Shown here: positions 1 to 6,632 of the stretch, piece after piece
How positions within the stretch are numbered: position 1 is the first letter of the stretch
How the letters are laid out: every line of letters begins with the position of its first letter
Assembly (NCBI GenBank): GCA_020851885.1
Contig: JADZBW010000374.1
Coordinates: 1 to 10,318, forward strand
DNA: 10,318 bases
Source: Fimbriimonadaceae bacterium
GTDB lineage: Bacteria; Armatimonadota; Fimbriimonadia; Fimbriimonadales; Fimbriimonadaceae
Direction of reading: 5' to 3'
Made by a program: the position numbers and the translations under genes
The notes under the pieces: model-generated
What the model saw: only the letters and a program-made list of their open reading frames with translations
What the model was told of the DNA's origin: nothing
The model's database searches: none

Positions 1-1146
1 ATGCATGGCCGAGATGGAACCGTCCATCGCGGATACGTCAAGCCTGTCCCGGACCACCTTTATATGGGAAATCACCCCGCCGCTGAGTTCGGTCTGCCAA
101 TGCTTCTTGAGACCTTCGGTGGGCGTCTCGACCGAATATGTCCCTTGGAACCCGGACTTCGGATCGCGCAATTCGATCACTTGGACCCCCGAGGACCTTC
201 CCAGCATCAACGGCAGGGAGGGAGCAACTTCAGATTTCATCCACGTCCCGTAACTCGACCGAACCTCGCCACCACCTTCGATTGCGTTGCCATAGGCCTC
301 TTCGAGCGAGATCGCGCCCGTCGCCCAAAGAGGTCGTTTGGCTCGATCGGCCCGGATTGGCACGGTCGCAAGAAGGTTCATCTCTGGTTTCGCGGTCGTC
401 CGGCGCAAAAGGCGGATTTCTCCCTTGCCGAAGTCCACATCGACTCGTTGCCAGGAGCCCTGGTAGAGGCCCTTGTTCATGGTGTTCACGATCCCATCCC
501 AGTTCCAAAGGAGATCGCTATGGCCATGGCCGTTGAGGATGAGCTTGACGTTGTAGGGTTCGAGGATTCGACGGAGCATTTCCTCGTTGTCGACCATTAC
601 CGCGTCGCGGCCAACCCAATGGTGAGTCGTGACAATGACCGGATCACTTCTTCCGATGCCCTTCAATCGCGACTCCATCCATGCCAATTGGACGGCTTCA
701 TAGTGACCCCAATGGCTCAGGGGCACGGTACTGTCGAGCACCAGGAAGTGAACACCCTGATGCTGGAAGTAGCCGAACGGCCCTCCCAAGCGCTCTTTGA
801 AGATCTTGACCCCTTGGGGAGACCAGCGGACGTCATGGTTACCGGCGGTGTCATAGACCTTGATACCAAGTTCCTCGATCAGCGCCTGGTAATTGTCGAA
901 CTCCCCGGCCCAACCATAGTCGGTCACGTCCCCACCATTGATGCCAAAGGAAGGCTGAAGGGTCTTCATCTCGGCAAACATCGCCCGGTTCTCCGCGATG
1001 TTCCCTTTCAGCCCGACGTGGGTGTCGCTGAAATAGGCGAAGGTGAAGCTCTTATCATCGACAAAGGCTCCCGCATACCGGGCAATGGGAGCGAGGCCGG
1101 CGGCGGCTCCGACTTTCAAAAGGTCTCGACGAGTAATTTGGCTCAT
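1..1146 (-). CDS. Tat-exported metallophosphoesterase (calcineurin-like), C-terminus off the left edge
   Basis: Reading the minus strand from the ATG at 1146-1144 gives 382 codons with no stop, so the 3' end lies outside the window. The N-terminus MSQITRRDLLK followed by an Ala/Gly-rich stretch and A-G-A near residue 27 is a twin-arginine signal, so the enzyme probably acts outside the cytoplasm. The metal-binding blocks of the calcineurin-like fold appear in order: D41-T-H43, G-G-D73, G-N-H-D (102-105), the His pair 175-176, and G-H-G-H (206-209). After about residue 230 a C-terminal part continues with no motif I recognise. The family hydrolyses phosphomonoesters or diesters with a two-metal centre; the substrate cannot be read here. 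It starts 87 bases after the stop of the Gfo/Idh gene and may be the last gene of that operon. No good Shine-Dalgarno precedes the ATG. The gene is easy to miss because an open antisense frame covers it completely. Confidence 0.88.
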   Translation of the reverse strand, partial: MSQITRRDLLKVGAAAGLAPIARYAGAFVDDKSFTFAYFSDTHVGLKGNIAENRAMFAEMKTLQPSFGINGGDVTDYGWAGEFDNYQALIEELGIKVYDTAGNHDVRWSPQGVKIFKERLGGPFGYFQHQGVHFLVLDSTVPLSHWGHYEAVQLAWMESRLKGIGRSDPVIVTTHHWVGRDAVMVDNEEMLRRILEPYNVKLILNGHGHSDLLWNWDGIVNTMNKGLYQGSWQRVDVDFGKGEIRLLRRTTAKPEMNLLATVPIRADRAKRPLWATGAISLEEAYGNAIEGGGEVRSSYGTWMKSEVAPSLPLMLGRSSGVQVIELRDPKSGFQGTYSVETPTEGLKKHWQTELSGGVISHIKVVRDRLDVSAMDGSISAMH

Positions 1147-1233
1147 GGTCTGAAATTCGATCGCAAAGGATCGCAGGTGAATTGCGGCGAGTCGCCATCG
1201 TTCCCGCGCATGAGCGCTGAACTCGTTTCTAGT

Positions 1234-2337
1234 TTACGACAGGTCTTCCGAAAATTCCGACTTTGCCATCGCGGCGGGTCGGACAACCGAAGTCTCAAGC
1301 ACCCGATAGGCGCCCGATTCACTCGATTCGCCAAAGGCGTGCATCGCTTCGAGCACATGGAGCGCCAGATCACCATTTGCCCGATGGGGTCTCCCCTCTT
1401 CGATCCCATGGGCCATATCCAGCACCCCTACTCCGCGACTGTTCTCGGCGAAGTTGTGGACCAAGTCGATCGTCCGCCAGTCCGAATCGCCCTTCAATCG
1501 AACTTGAACCGTATCGCCAAAGGCGTTGGGGTCGCCAACGAGCAACGAACCTTCGGTCCCGTGGATGATGAGGGGCGGGACGTTGCCGTGCCAGACGTCG
1601 AAGCTCTGGACGACCATCCCGATCGCTCCCGAGGCGAACTCCATGGAACCGGCGATGTGGGTCGGAGTCTCCACATCGATCACCTTTCCATGTTTGGGCT
1701 GGCTGGTGATCGTTCGAGTCGGAAAGGTTGCCCGGGCGAATCCAGCAACCCGCCGGATGCCACCCATTAGGTTCACGAGTGCGGTGAGGTAGTACGGCCC
1801 CATGTCCAGCATCGGACCGCCCCCTTTTTGGTAGTAGAACTCCGGCGATGGGTGCCAACTCTCGTGGCCGTGGCACTGCATGTGGGCCTCACAGGCGATC
1901 GGTTCCCCGATCATCCCTTCGTCGATGAGCTTGCGGCAAGTCTGGATGCCGGCGCCCATGAACGTATCCGGGGCGCAACCAACCCTCAAGCTCTTGGCGC
2001 TTGCCGATTCGATGAGCGTCTTGCCATCGCGAAAGGAAATGGTCAGCGGCTTCTCGTTATAGACATGCTTTCCCGCCTCGATCGCGGCCATGGCCACGCT
2101 CGCATGGGCATTCGGAATCGTGAGGTTCAACACGAGGTCCACTTCGGGATCGGCCAGCAGTTGCTCCGTGGTCAGCGCCTTTGGGAGCCCATGCTTTGCG
2201 GCTGCATCTTGCGCCCGACCCAGATCGAGATCGGCGCAGGCCACGACCTGAGTCGAGCGATACCGGCCCAAATTCTGAAAGTAAATGCCGCTGATGTTGC
2301 CGCAGCCGACGATTCCGACGCGAAGAGGGAGTGCCAT
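1234..2337 (-). CDS. Gfo/Idh/MocA family NAD(P)-dependent oxidoreductase
   Basis: This 367-residue protein has the usual length and two-part layout of the family. The N-terminal Rossmann fold opens with G-I-V-G-C-G-N-I-S-G (8-17), and a cofactor-domain E-K-P (95-97) is the conserved sugar-dehydrogenase signature that includes the catalytic Lys. The C-terminal alpha/beta substrate domain has G-G-G-P-M-L-D-M-G-P-Y-Y (172-183), the family's G-G-G-x-L-x-D-x-G segment with Tyr where many members have His. Members oxidise or reduce sugars, inositols and related polyols, or act on cyclic imines; the substrate is not determinable here. There is no signal peptide, so it is cytoplasmic. It begins 36 bases after the aminotransferase stop, which fits co-transcription. 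The DNA before the ATG at 2337 has no clear Shine-Dalgarno. Confidence 0.9.
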   Translation of the reverse strand: MALPLRVGIVGCGNISGIYFQNLGRYRSTQVVACADLDLGRAQDAAAKHGLPKALTTEQLLADPEVDLVLNLTIPNAHASVAMAAIEAGKHVYNEKPLTISFRDGKTLIESASAKSLRVGCAPDTFMGAGIQTCRKLIDEGMIGEPIACEAHMQCHGHESWHPSPEFYYQKGGGPMLDMGPYYLTALVNLMGGIRRVAGFARATFPTRTITSQPKHGKVIDVETPTHIAGSMEFASGAIGMVVQSFDVWHGNVPPLIIHGTEGSLLVGDPNAFGDTVQVRLKGDSDWRTIDLVHNFAENSRGVGVLDMAHGIEEGRPHRANGDLALHVLEAMHAFGESSESGAYRVLETSVVRPAAMAKSEFSEDLS

Positions 2338-2373
2338 CGGCGCGAATTTTACTTGCGAGGGCGGGAGCCGCGC

Positions 2374-3726
2374 TTAATTTGTCGCGACCACATTGAGCGC
2401 ATCTTCAAGAAGGGCCAGGAAATGCTCGATATCCTCGGCGGTGACGCTTAGATTCGGGCGGGTCCGAATCGATCGGCTTCCCGCTCCCAGCAGCAAGAGT
2501 CCAAACTGATCCCTCGCCACCCGTAGCAGTTCGGCTTTGTGCTCGGGCGTGTCCATCGAAAATCCTTGGTAAAGGCCCAGGCCACGCACATTGGAGGTGA
2601 TCGGGCGGAACTTGTCGACCACCCTTTGCAGCCCCAAGGACAGCTTTTCGCCATTGGTGGCGGCCTTGGCAATCAAGCCCTCTTGCTCGACGATCTCGAC
2701 TTCTCGAACAACCCGGACCATGTCGGCGAGCGTTCCGCCCCAGGTGGAATCCAAGATTCCAATGTCGTCCAACGGCTCCTTCATGTACACGACCCCGGTG
2801 CCGAACTTCTTGCCCGTAGCAACCGCCATTGGGGAATAAGGCAGGTCGAAATGGTCGATCGCCCACATCTTCCCCGTCGCTCCGAGGCCGGTTTGGACTT
2901 CGTCGAATGCCAGATACACGCCGTACTTCTCGGCAAGCTCCGATAGGCCCTGGAAGAACTCACGAACCGCGACCCGATGTCCTCCTGCACCCTGAATCGG
3001 CTCGACGATGATGCCGACGATCTCATCGGCCATCAAAGAAAGCGCAGACTCGACCTGTTCCAGCGCTTTGAGCGCGTTGCGAAGGTTCTCCGCGTAGGTG
3101 TTCTCCGCCGCGTAGGCAGGAAAAGGAAGCTTGATATTCCCGGAACTGCTGAGGCCATGGAAGTCCCTCGTTGCGATCGGATCGGTCGTTTGAGTGACTC
3201 CGAGGGCGAACACGGTTCTTCCATGGAATGCCTTGTCGAAATAGAGGAACCGTCGCTGGGTGATGGCCTTCCCTTCGGCGGCCCGGCGATGATTGAACTT
3301 CGCCACGAGGTACTTCATCATGTTCTCGACGGCTTCGGCGCCCGAGTTGACGGCGTAGACCTCCATGGATCCCAGCGACCCCATCACTTCAGGACCGAGA
3401 CGGTAAAGCATCCGGTAGTAATCAAGGCAGTCGCGAGTCAGGAAATCCGGGTTGGCCACCTTGTTATTGGCGGCTCGCACCAGTCGCTTGACGTACCCGG
3501 GCTCGTAAAGACCAGGGTGGTTGTGACCAATCAGTTTCGAACCGTAATAGCCCGCCCAATCGAAGAGCCGCTGCCCATCGACGGTCTGCAGCCACATACC
3601 CTCGCACATCTCGAGATCCAGAACGAACGGGTAGGGCGTCGCGATGACGTACGCACTTAGTTCGTCGAGGAGTTGAGCCGAGATCGGCCCGGGAAAGTGG
3701 GTGGCATGGGGCATGGCGTTGGGCAT
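2374..3726 (-). CDS. lat: class III PLP aminotransferase, L-lysine 6-transaminase-like
   Basis: From the preferred start at 3726 this is 450 residues, close to the roughly 449 of mycobacterial Lat, which I compared from memory. Numbered from the longer ATG at 3750, visible motifs are S-G-A-E-A (136-140), F-H-G-R (175-178), V-E-P-I-Q-G-A-G-G (249-257), F-D-E-V-Q-T-G (282-288) with the PLP-pyridine Asp283, the Schiff-base Lys in G-K-K (probably K314), S-T-W-G-G (335-339), and R431-P ahead of the C-terminal domain. The S-T-W-G-G-x-L-x-D-M-V-R block is typical of Lat rather than of ornithine or GABA transaminases. Lat moves the epsilon-amino group of lysine to 2-oxoglutarate, giving aminoadipate semialdehyde and glutamate. 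I prefer 3726 because GAGGAA (3733-3738) sits 6 bases upstream and a CATAAT -10-like box (minus strand, 3754-3749) overlaps the upstream ATGs at 3750 and 3747. The exact amino donor is less certain than the family. Confidence 0.82.
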   Translation of the reverse strand: MPNAMPHATHFPGPISAQLLDELSAYVIATPYPFVLDLEMCEGMWLQTVDGQRLFDWAGYYGSKLIGHNHPGLYEPGYVKRLVRAANNKVANPDFLTRDCLDYYRMLYRLGPEVMGSLGSMEVYAVNSGAEAVENMMKYLVAKFNHRRAAEGKAITQRRFLYFDKAFHGRTVFALGVTQTTDPIATRDFHGLSSSGNIKLPFPAYAAENTYAENLRNALKALEQVESALSLMADEIVGIIVEPIQGAGGHRVAVREFFQGLSELAEKYGVYLAFDEVQTGLGATGKMWAIDHFDLPYSPMAVATGKKFGTGVVYMKEPLDDIGILDSTWGGTLADMVRVVREVEIVEQEGLIAKAATNGEKLSLGLQRVVDKFRPITSNVRGLGLYQGFSMDTPEHKAELLRVARDQFGLLLLGAGSRSIRTRPNLSVTAEDIEHFLALLEDALNVVATN

Positions 3727-3732
3727 TGGATG

Positions 3733-3738
3733 TTCCTC
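3733..3738 (-). promoter_or_regulatory. Shine-Dalgarno that decides the aminotransferase start
   Basis: GAGGAA on the minus strand lies 6 bases before the ATG at 3726-3724. The two ATGs at 3750 and 3747 have no such site. This supports the shorter protein, which also matches the usual length of the Lat family. Confidence 0.6.
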
Positions 3739-3823
3739 GGGAAGCATCATTATGGCTTTTCGCGGGCGTCTTAGACTGGGACGGTCCTACTCCCTCTTGT
3801 TGCGGGAGGAATGGATGAATGAA

Positions 3824-3835
3824 GCGGACGTCCGC
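3824..3835. repeat. perfect 12-base palindrome upstream of the aminotransferase gene
   Basis: GCGGACGTCCGC reads the same on both strands. It lies in the 124-base gap after the SRPBCC stop (3875) and about 100 bases before the aminotransferase start. No T-run follows it on either strand, so an operator is more likely than a terminator, but nothing else supports a function. Confidence 0.35.
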
Positions 3836-3874
3836 CCAATCGGATTCCCGGCACGCGCCGCCACGGTCGAGAGG

Positions 3875-4333
3875 TCATCGACGACTGCTCTCCAGGGCCT
3901 GCTTGGTCACATGATGTCGATAGGCGAAGACGCGTTCGATGTCCTTACTCAGCCGGAGCTTGTGGACGGCCTTGCCGAGCTTTCCGAATGGCATTTCGTA
4001 GACCACGATATCCCGAATAAGCGTCCCTTCTCCGTCCGGGATGAAGTCATGGCGATGTCGCCAATAGGCGAAGGGCGACCTCTCGGCCTGATCGGTAAAG
4101 CCATACGGAGGGGTGACCTGGTCGATCTTCGTCCGCCAAGCGCAGGGAATGAACCCAAAGAGCATGAACCGCATCTCGTGGATCGCCCCTTCGAACACAT
4201 CGAGATCCTTGCCAAGCAGTCTCAGGCGCATCTTGGGCGGGGTCAGTTTGAGCAAAGCGCGCGCACTGGAGTGGAATTCCCAGACCTTTTCCGGCGAAGC
4301 ATCCACCCGGATCTCGAAGACCTTCGTATACAC
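3875..4333 (-). CDS. SRPBCC/START-like ligand-binding domain protein
   Basis: A 152-residue single-domain protein of typical SRPBCC size. The N-terminus F-E-I-R-V-D-A-S-P-E-K-V-W-E-F-H (6-21) is the classic first strand and helix of the fold (polyketide cyclase/dehydrase/lipid-transport group), followed by L-L-K-L-T-P-P (27-33). The mid-section with W-R-T-K-I-D (66-71) and the C-terminal helix ending V-F-A-Y-R-H-H (135-141) also fit. Such proteins make a deep hydrophobic pocket; many have no known ligand and neither does this one. There is no signal peptide. The start is GTG at 4333, because a TAG stop occurs in frame a few codons upstream and the first strand begins right after it. It is divergent from the exported protein at 4376 and separated from the aminotransferase by about 148 bases, so it may or may not be in that operon. 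Confidence 0.82.
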   Translation of the reverse strand: MYTKVFEIRVDASPEKVWEFHSSARALLKLTPPKMRLRLLGKDLDVFEGAIHEMRFMLFGFIPCAWRTKIDQVTPPYGFTDQAERSPFAYWRHRHDFIPDGEGTLIRDIVVYEMPFGKLGKAVHKLRLSKDIERVFAYRHHVTKQALESSRR

Positions 4334-4342
4334 GCAAGGGTT

Positions 4343-4366
4343 CTACCATGAAGATTCGGGTGGTAG
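4343..4366. repeat. inverted repeat in the 42-base divergent intergenic region
   Basis: CTACCA (4343-4348) and TGGTAG (4361-4366) form a perfect 6-base inverted repeat with a 12-base spacer. They sit between the GTG of the SRPBCC gene and the ATG at 4376. Placement between divergent genes suggests a shared operator, but the arms are short. Confidence 0.3.
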
Positions 4367-4375
4367 CATCTGCTC

Positions 4376-5035
4376 ATGAAGAACTTGGCCGCGCTGATCC
4401 TTGCCGCGACAACTGCCTTCCTCGTCCTGGCGACGGTCGTCCAATGCGGAAAATCTGAGCATTTCTCGGCCCCCATCGAGCGGAAATTGGCGGGCCTGCC
4501 TGCGCCAAAGCCGAACGACACCTTTAAGAAAGCCTCTCGCATCGCCGTGAAAAGGGCGTCTGATCCAGAAGCCGCCAAGATTGCGAAGACGCCGGTGAAG
4601 ACCACGATCGAGGCCATGCTTCAGCAGGTTCGACCAGACGATCTCGACGCGGATATCTCCACCAAAGTCTATCAAGACCGAAGAATTGGCCCCTTTGAGA
4701 CAACGCTTTGGCAAGTCGACGCAACCATCACCGAGATCGTCAAGCGATCCGATGGGGATTTCTATATGGTGATCGAAGATGGCAAGGGCCATAAATCCGT
4801 CGTGGAAGTGCCCGATCCCGAACTCTGTAAGGATAGTGTGAAGCTCGCGGAGATTTCCGCCGTGCGCAAGCAGCTTGAAGCGAAGTTTCACCCGAGCGCC
4901 CAGCCGCAACAAGTCAAGCTGAAGGCCCGAATTTCGGGCCTCGGATTCTTTGGATTCGCCAAGAGCCGGGATGGAAAACCGCCCACCAATGGGGCGAGGC
5001 TCATGCCCGGCCTAAAGATCGATTGGCTGAACTAA
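4376..5035 (+). CDS. conserved exported protein of unknown function
   Basis: 219 residues. The first 23 residues (MKNLAALILAATTAFLVLAT then V-V-Q) form a hydrophobic export signal or anchor. Cys24 follows, but Gln at -1 is a poor lipobox, so a lipoprotein is doubtful. From memory this matches a widespread unnamed family with the same order of blocks: a P-V-K-T segment (73-76), E-T-T-L-W-Q-V-D-A-T-I (108-118), D-G-D-F-Y-M-V-I-E-D (126-135), E-V-P-D-P-E-L-C (144-151), and a terminal G-L-G-F-F-G-F...P-G-L-K-I (188-215). The alternating strands suggest a small beta-barrel, possibly OB-like, which is inference. No catalytic residues are obvious. It is divergent from the SRPBCC gene and ends 10 bases before the stop of the convergent pseudopilin gene. 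No strong Shine-Dalgarno is visible; a GGTGG lies about 13 bases upstream. Confidence 0.75.
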   Translation: MKNLAALILAATTAFLVLATVVQCGKSEHFSAPIERKLAGLPAPKPNDTFKKASRIAVKRASDPEAAKIAKTPVKTTIEAMLQQVRPDDLDADISTKVYQDRRIGPFETTLWQVDATITEIVKRSDGDFYMVIEDGKGHKSVVEVPDPELCKDSVKLAEISAVRKQLEAKFHPSAQPQQVKLKARISGLGFFGFAKSRDGKPPTNGARLMPGLKIDWLN

Positions 5036-5040
5036 GCGAA

Positions 5041-5072
5041 TTGGATCACCACTTCTCGTCGGTGGAGTCCAA
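5041..5072. other. hairpin at the convergent gene junction
   Basis: TTGGA (5041-5045) pairs with TCCAA (5068-5072) and CCAC (5049-5052) with GTGG (5062-5065), with a small internal loop and a 9-base apical loop. It begins 6 bases after the stop at 5035 and overlaps the end of the pseudopilin gene. There is no T-tract on either side, so it may slow transcription or protect 3' ends rather than act as a classic terminator. Confidence 0.3.
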
Positions 5073-5801
5073 CCACGGGAACCACTGGGGACATGGTTGG
5101 TTCTGAGCAAGATCGGGATTGCCCCAAGTCGCCGAGGGAATCGTCTTCCACCACTGAGGCATGGGGTGGAAACGGGCATGGGTATCGGCGTGGACGTAAT
5201 TGGAACCCTTGGTATGGCGCTCGAACCCGTCGAATCGGTCTGGCCTAACGATCTCTCGATTCGCCTTGGATGCTGATTCGGCAATGAAGATCTTGCTGGC
5301 CGGTGCGGTCAGCTCCGAGAGGCTTCCCCCCGTCAGCGCAAACCTCGCCACCCCGCCAGGCTGTCGGTAGAAGTAGTAGTTCAGAGCATAGGAGAGCGGC
5401 TCTCCCGGAACGGGTACGCCCGCATTGAGCGCCTGCCCACTGTTGTCGCTTGGGCACTTAAAGAGCTTGGTGTTCTTGATATAGGGCTGCACGATATCTG
5501 CCCAGGCCAATTCCGCCACTCCGGCGCCAGCATGGAACGAAAACACCGTCCAAGGGGGGCCAACATAGGCGGGAGGGGCCGGATAGTTGGCCATCGGCAG
5601 GCTGTCGTCGTAATCGTTGACGTAGAGGTAGAGACCCGTGCCGATCTGCTTGGTATTGGAAAGGCACTGCGTCTTCTTTGCCGCCTCCTTCGCCTGGCTG
5701 AACACGGGGAAGAGGATTGCCGCCAGAATGGCGATAATCGCGATGACCACAAGCAGCTCGATGAGCGTAAATGCCCTGGAGTGAGACCGAGACCTAATCA
5801 T
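5046..5801 (-). CDS. DUF1559-like pseudopilin with prepilin cleavage/methylation N-terminus
   Basis: 251 residues. A short basic leader (MIRSRSHSRA) is followed by F11-T-L-I-E15-L-L-V-V-I-A-I-I-A-I-L-A-A-I-L, the type II secretion/type IV pilin signature. Prepilin peptidase should cut between A10 and F11, and Glu15 is the assembly Glu5. Next come F-P-V-F-S-Q-A-K-E-A-A and C-L-S-N-T-K-Q-I-G (46-54), standard for the Planctomycetes/Verrucomicrobia/Armatimonadota pseudopilins. The C-terminal H-X9-D-G motif is present as H196-X9-D206 but followed by Thr instead of Gly. F-K-C-P-S-D (114-119) is another common element. These proteins are placed in the inner membrane or in a pseudopilus; individual roles are mostly unknown and genomes carry many copies. 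No secretion genes are next to it, so it is an orphan copy. Confidence 0.9.
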   Translation of the reverse strand: MIRSRSHSRAFTLIELLVVIAIIAILAAILFPVFSQAKEAAKKTQCLSNTKQIGTGLYLYVNDYDDSLPMANYPAPPAYVGPPWTVFSFHAGAGVAELAWADIVQPYIKNTKLFKCPSDNSGQALNAGVPVPGEPLSYALNYYFYRQPGGVARFALTGGSLSELTAPASKIFIAESASKANREIVRPDRFDGFERHTKGSNYVHADTHARFHPMPQWWKTIPSATWGNPDLAQNQPCPQWFPWLDSTDEKW

Positions 5802-5865
5802 AATAGACTTTCATTCTGCCCCAAAAATCAGCGGCTCGAACACCCAAATTTCCCTATTTGAAACC

Positions 5866-6585
5866 ATGCCCGACTCCACCCCGCCAAAACGATACAAGTG
5901 CCACCGGTCTCGAAGCGCATTGGTGATCGACGGGTGCTTGGACAAGCCGGCATGGCAAATCGCTCCCTGGACGGATGACTTCGTGGACATCGAAGGCGGC
6001 GTCCGGCCGAAGCCACGCTTTCTAACCCGGGCGAAGATGCTCTGGGATGAATCCTACTTCTACGTTTGCGCCGAAATGGAGGAGCCGCACGTCTGGGCAA
6101 CGCTCACCGAGCACGACTCGGTGATCTTCCAAGATAATGACTTCGAAGTCTTTATCGACCCTGACGGCGATGCCGAGCGCTACTTCGAATTTGAAATCAA
6201 CGCCCTCGACACCACCTGGGACCTCTACTTGCCAAAGGCCTATCGGGACGGCGGCTCGGCTGACAATTCCTGGGAAACCAATGCCCTCACCGCGGTCCGA
6301 GTTTATGGATCATTGAACGACCCAAGCGACGTCGATCAGGGTTGGTCGGTCGAGATCGCCTTTCCTTGGCCGTGCTTTGCCGAGAATGGCGGAATGCCTT
6401 GTCCTCCCCGGCCCGGCGACGTCTGGCGGGTCAATTTCTCCCGCGTCGAGTGGCTTGTCGACGTCGTCGACGGGAAATATGTCAAGCGGCCGGGACTCCC
6501 GGAGGACAACTGGGTCTGGTCTCCCCAGGGCGTGATCGACATGCACCAACCCGAGCAATGGGGCTACGTGGAGTTTGGGTCCTAA
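5866..6585 (+). CDS. carbohydrate-binding family 9-like (CBM9-like) protein
   Basis: 239 residues, a single beta-sandwich domain over nearly the whole length. Family features seen: I-D-G-C-L-D-K-P-A-W (21-30), A-K-M-L-W-D-E-S-Y-F-Y-V (56-67), N-D-F-E-V-F-I-D-P-D-G-D (91-102), Y-F-E-F-E-I-N-A-L-D-T-T-W-D (106-119), G-W-S-V-E-I-A-F-P-W (159-168), R-V-N-F-S-R-V-E-W (188-196), and the closing W-V-W-S-P-Q-G-V-I-D-M-H-Q-P-E-Q-W-G (216-233). The family binds sugars or reducing ends in xylanases, but stand-alone versions like this one are of unknown role. No signal peptide is visible from the ATG at 5866, so it seems cytoplasmic or its true start differs. No Shine-Dalgarno precedes the ATG. It is divergent from the pseudopilin gene (64-base gap) and 47 bases before the lipoprotein gene. 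Confidence 0.85.
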   Translation: MPDSTPPKRYKCHRSRSALVIDGCLDKPAWQIAPWTDDFVDIEGGVRPKPRFLTRAKMLWDESYFYVCAEMEEPHVWATLTEHDSVIFQDNDFEVFIDPDGDAERYFEFEINALDTTWDLYLPKAYRDGGSADNSWETNALTAVRVYGSLNDPSDVDQGWSVEIAFPWPCFAENGGMPCPPRPGDVWRVNFSRVEWLVDVVDGKYVKRPGLPEDNWVWSPQGVIDMHQPEQWGYVEFGS

Positions 6586-6620
6586 AAAAAACCTGCACTG
6601 CAGAATCTCGAAATCGTGGT

Positions 6621-6626
6621 TACAAT
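6621..6626 (+). promoter_or_regulatory. -10-like box placing a possible leaderless start
   Basis: TACAAT lies 6 bases before the ATG at 6633. A start site 7 bases downstream of the box would be the A of the ATG itself. The only GAGG (6628-6631) is one base from the ATG, too close to act as a Shine-Dalgarno. No good -35 is seen at 16-18 bases. Confidence 0.4.
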
Positions 6627-6632
6627 AGAGGT

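Noticed and set aside
1..1770. 589-codon open frame on the plus strand
   Set aside because: It is exactly antisense, codon for codon, to the metallophosphoesterase and the Gfo/Idh gene. Both of those have intact family motifs, whereas this reading has none. High GC content explains the lack of stops.
4376..5035. Lipoprotein call for the exported protein at Cys24
   Set aside because: The residue before Cys is Gln, which does not fit a lipobox; kept only as exported or membrane-anchored.
6342..6632. Upstream extension of the lipoprotein frame
   Set aside because: It overlaps the CBM9-like gene in another frame and has no motif; a signal peptide with lipobox begins at the ATG at 6633.
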